64,000 nt of DNA, from assembly GCF_022637395.1 (NCBI RefSeq), contig NZ_CP093337.1:1720001-1784000 (forward strand), given 5' to 3'. Shown here piece after piece: positions 61,496 through 64,000 of this stretch. Made by a program: the position numbers and the translations under genes. Numbering within the stretch: position 1 is the stretch's first letter; each line of letters begins with the position of its first letter. The notes under the pieces are model-generated. The model was not told the origin of the DNA. It made no database searches and worked only from the letters and a program-made list of their open reading frames with translations. The stretch is from Shinella sp. H4-D48. Its GTDB lineage: Bacteria; Pseudomonadota; Alphaproteobacteria; Rhizobiales; Rhizobiaceae.

Positions 61496-62509
61496 ATGGT
61501 GACTGAAAACACTACCCCGAACCGCGGGTATCAAGAGCCCGAGGTCGGGAATACGCTTGAGGTGGATGTAGGGCGGCTGATTGCAGCCCTGCGCGCTATC
61601 GATACGGACATGGCCTCCGCCTTTGCGGCTATCGTCATCAAGGCTGGGCTTAATAGCCCTGCGTTCACTGGCACTCCGACCGCGCCAACCGCGGCACCTG
61701 GCACCGATAGCGGTCAGCTGGCGACGACGGCGTTCGTGAAAGCCGCCTTGGCGGCGTTGGTGGATAGCGCCCCTGGTGCGCTGGATACGCTGAACGAGCT
61801 AGCCGCGGCGCTTGGTGATGATCCGAATTTCGCCGCCACGATGACGGCGCTGATCGGGACGAAGATGGACGTTGGCGCGCTTACGGCAGACAGTCCGGGC
61901 CGCGCCAAGATGGCTGATGGCTTTGTAAACACCGACAAGCTTGCAAACGGAGCGCTCTCCGCCGACACGGCAGGGCGCGCGAAGATGGCAGACGGCTTTC
62001 TGACGGCTGTCAAGGCCGCTGCTGATTTCGTCTTCGGTCAGACGGCGAAAACGATGCCGGTCGATGCTGACGCGGTGTTAATTTCAGACAGCGCGACGTC
62101 AAACGTCCCGAAGAAGATGACGTTCGCAAACTTGAAGGCTTGGATATTATCGTTCATCCCACTGCCTAAATATTACGTAAGCGATCCGTTTGCCGTAGTC
62201 TCGGGCGGGTCGTTCTCGCTCACCCACACTCTAGGTGTCGAGCCAAAATTCATTGCATTGGAGTTGGTGGTCACATCAGCAGTGAACGGTTACGCCGCGG
62301 GCGACAAACTGCACATGGGGTTAAGCGCCGCTGGCCAATGGGGGACGGGAAATACCGGCTACTTCATTAGAAAAGTAGGAACTGCGCAGATAAGCGGGCG
62401 ATTTGGCAATAATGCCGGAGGGTCATTCGTTGTGGCGAACGATACATCAGGAGCACCATCAACGATACCGAACGCGAACATACAGGCAGTCGTGAGGGCT
62501 TGGGCATGA
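61496..62509 (+). CDS. Phage tail fibre protein
   Basis: 337 residues. The typical tail-fibre repeat SPAFTGTPTAPTAAPGTDSG then QLATTAFVKAAL, followed by a degenerate internal repeat (ADSPGRAKMADGF and ADTAGRAKMADGF), and a C-terminal domain of the receptor-binding kind. Overlaps the next gene by four bases. Confidence 0.9.
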   Translation: MVTENTTPNRGYQEPEVGNTLEVDVGRLIAALRAIDTDMASAFAAIVIKAGLNSPAFTGTPTAPTAAPGTDSGQLATTAFVKAALAALVDSAPGALDTLNELAAALGDDPNFAATMTALIGTKMDVGALTADSPGRAKMADGFVNTDKLANGALSADTAGRAKMADGFLTAVKAAADFVFGQTAKTMPVDADAVLISDSATSNVPKKMTFANLKAWILSFIPLPKYYVSDPFAVVSGGSFSLTHTLGVEPKFIALELVVTSAVNGYAAGDKLHMGLSAAGQWGTGNTGYFIRKVGTAQISGRFGNNAGGSFVVANDTSGAPSTIPNANIQAVVRAWA

Positions 62510-62925
62510 GCGCTGTTTTTCATTACGTTGACTCTCAAGGGTCGTACCTCGGCGCGTGGGACGCTAACCCGCCTGCAAACGCCATAGCCGTCCCAACCCC
62601 GCCTAACGATGCGCGTCAGGTGTGGGATTTCGTAGGGCAGGAGTGGGGCGCATTGCCGCCGATTATTTCCGACTACGAAGACGCAATTCAAGCCCATGTT
62701 GACGATTCGGCCCGCTCTCGCCAGTTCCGAGACGGCGTAACGCTTGCCTCCTACACGGCATCCACCAACCCGCAGTGGGCGTCCGAAGCTGCTGCGTTCG
62801 TCGCTTGGCGCGATGCTGTTTGGGCCTATTCTTACACCGAGCTTGCCAAGGTGCAGGCCGGCCAGCGCGAACAGCCGACGGTCGATGACTTCCTGATGGA
62901 ACTGCCTGCAATCATCTGGCCCTAG
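62506..62925 (+). CDS. Probable tail fibre-associated protein
   Basis: 139 residues, start overlapping the fibre stop (ATGA). Contains WASEAAAFVAWRDAVWAYSY near residue 85-105. The place right after the fibre suggests a tail-fibre assembly or cap protein; no firm family match. Confidence 0.6.
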   Translation: MSAVFHYVDSQGSYLGAWDANPPANAIAVPTPPNDARQVWDFVGQEWGALPPIISDYEDAIQAHVDDSARSRQFRDGVTLASYTASTNPQWASEAAAFVAWRDAVWAYSYTELAKVQAGQREQPTVDDFLMELPAIIWP

Positions 62926-62969
62926 CGCCCAACCACCCATCACCCAACCACATCCTAAAGGAGGCCGCA

Positions 62970-64000
62970 TTGGCTGACCTATCGTATTTCCATGGCGTGA
63001 ACCTTGGGGAAAGCCCCGACACGCCATCGCTTCTGCGCGTCCAGAATTTCGGTGTGACGTTCGTCAACGGCACGGCTCCCGACGCGGATGCTGCGGCTTT
63101 CCCGATCAATACCCCGACGCTCGTCACGTCTCAGGCTGCCGCCGCTCTGCTTGGCTCCGCCGGCACGCTGCTTGCGGACGTTTTGACTGTGATGGGGGAG
63201 GGTGGTTCGACCGTCATCGTCAACCGCGTTGAGGACGACGAAGACCCCGAAGTCGTGCAGGCCAACCTGATCGGCGACGCTGCTGCTCGCACCGGCCTCT
63301 ATGCCGCGTTGCGCGCCAAGTCGCTCCTGGGAGTCCAGCCGCGCGTCATTGTGACGGCCGGCGACACTGGCGCCTACGTCGAGGATGGCGTGCTGTCTGT
63401 CACCGTGACGGATGGCGGCGCGGATTACACCTCTGCGCCCACCGTGGCATTCTCCGGTGGCGGCGACGCTGCGGCCACAGCCACCGTCAACAAGCACAAG
63501 GTCGTGTCGCTGACGATCACGAATCCTGGCGCGGACTACACCAGCGCGCCCACGATCGCGATTGCAGCGCCCCCGGCCGGAGGCGTTCAGGCGACGGCTA
63601 CCGCAACCGTTGCGGACGGCGAAATCACTGCCATCACGATGACTAACAAGGGCTCCGGCTATGTCGACGCCCCTGCGGTCACGATCTCCGGCGGCGGCGG
63701 CTCCGGCGCTATCCTGACGGCTGTCCTCGGCGGCCCGGTGACGGGCGTTACCGTCTCGGAGCCTGGTGAAGGCTACATCTCCGCGCCGACGGTCAGCTTC
63801 TCCGGTGGTGGCGGTTCCAGTGCTGCGGCCATTGCCAACCTTGGCGACGTCACCAGCCCGTTTGTTTCGGCCCTCGCGACCATCTGCCCACAGATACGTG
63901 CGCGTGCCTACATCCACGGCCCGAACTCGACCAATGCAGAGGCCGTTCGCTTCCGCAACACGGTCAACAGCGACCGCATCCTGATCATCGACCCCAAGGG
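62970..64000 (+). CDS. Phage tail sheath protein (3' end beyond window)
   Basis: At least 343 residues, running off the right edge. TTG start after AAAGGAGGCCGCA. The N-terminus (YFHGVNLGESPDTPSLLR) and VTFVNGTAPDAD match contractile-tail sheaths. An insertion of four repeats at 63393-63848 interrupts the sheath fold, which resumes with RARAYIHGPNSTNAEAV. The sheath contracts to drive the tube and spike into the host. Confidence 0.88.
   Translation, partial: MADLSYFHGVNLGESPDTPSLLRVQNFGVTFVNGTAPDADAAAFPINTPTLVTSQAAAALLGSAGTLLADVLTVMGEGGSTVIVNRVEDDEDPEVVQANLIGDAAARTGLYAALRAKSLLGVQPRVIVTAGDTGAYVEDGVLSVTVTDGGADYTSAPTVAFSGGGDAAATATVNKHKVVSLTITNPGADYTSAPTIAIAAPPAGGVQATATATVADGEITAITMTNKGSGYVDAPAVTISGGGGSGAILTAVLGGPVTGVTVSEPGEGYISAPTVSFSGGGGSSAAAIANLGDVTSPFVSALATICPQIRARAYIHGPNSTNAEAVRFRNTVNSDRILIIDPK
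63393..63848 (+). repeat. Four Gly/Tyr-rich repeats inserted in the tail sheath
   Basis: Each unit is about 38 residues with the pattern V-x-V-T-x-x-G-x-x-Y-x-x-A-P-x-V-x-x-x-G-G-G-G: examples VTDGGADYTSAPTVAFSGGG and VSEPGEGYISAPTVSFSGGG. The units probably form beta-strands exposed on the outside of the sheath. Confidence 0.8.

Overview
The window is a chromosomal segment of an alphaproteobacterium of the Rhizobiales, most likely Rhizobiaceae (Rhizobium/Agrobacterium/Shinella type). This rests on the gene order ntrX-trkA-(D-amino-acid aminotransferase)-hfq-hflX, the alphaproteobacterial sulfite-reductase cluster with DUF2849 and DUF934 proteins, a DUF47-pit operon with a Pho box, high GC content, and a P4-type integrase followed by a lambda/P2 mosaic prophage. 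The taxonomic call is inference from gene content; no search was run.

Host part, 1-37.3 kb. 1-5.1 kb: end of ntrX, trkA, a class IV aminotransferase, hfq and hflX, all forward. A hairpin that contains both stop codons separates hflX from the reverse mazG-deaminase pair. 6.8-11.8 kb: siroheme synthesis and assimilatory sulfite reduction (cysG, DUF2849, cysI, DUF934), then fpr. 11.8-12.4 kb: a reverse GntR/FCD regulator with two perfect palindromes at its start. 12.8-21.4 kb: five forward genes encoding a membrane flavocytochrome, an exported tetraheme cytochrome c, an exported OmpA-domain protein and two exported caspase-fold (metacaspase-like) proteases. Both proteases carry a textbook EF-hand loop, and DUF4384-like domains recur in the cytochrome and both proteases. 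This gene set is the most unusual part of the host DNA. 21.5-37.3 kb: tRNA-Lys, a small exported protein, DUF47-pit, trkH, ilvA, a HlyU-like protein, a membrane diguanylate cyclase, a divergent Lrp/ald pair, an OmpA-like protein, a thiol-metabolism operon (cysK-alaX-sseA-acetyltransferase), cfa and two small proteins.

Prophage, about 37.6 kb to beyond the right edge. It starts with a P4-type tyrosine integrase and an AlpA-like regulator, followed by a TOPRIM/RepA-like replication protein and a 214-bp cluster of GCACGA repeats that looks like an iteron origin. A variable stretch (44.5-46.7 kb) holds a small secreted protein, a 29-residue membrane peptide and a strong bidirectional terminator. 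A repeat-rich gap then precedes terminase, where a cos-type packaging site would be expected. The head genes are lambda-like (GpA-type terminase, gpB portal, gpW, ClpP-like protease with an internal scaffold start, gpD, gpE). The tail is contractile and P2/Mu-like (gpV, PAAR tip, gp25, gpJ, gpI, a DUF4815-type protein, fibre). The window ends inside a tail-sheath gene that carries four inserted Gly/Tyr-rich repeats. Tail tube, tape measure, lysis genes and attR must lie to the right.

How the parts work together: TrkA and TrkH are the two parts of a potassium uptake system, encoded 23 kb apart. The cysG-cysI cluster makes sulfide, and the cysK operon consumes sulfide and handles cysteine. DUF47-pit takes up phosphate under PhoB control. 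The caspase/cytochrome cluster appears to be an envelope-located redox and proteolysis module of unknown purpose.
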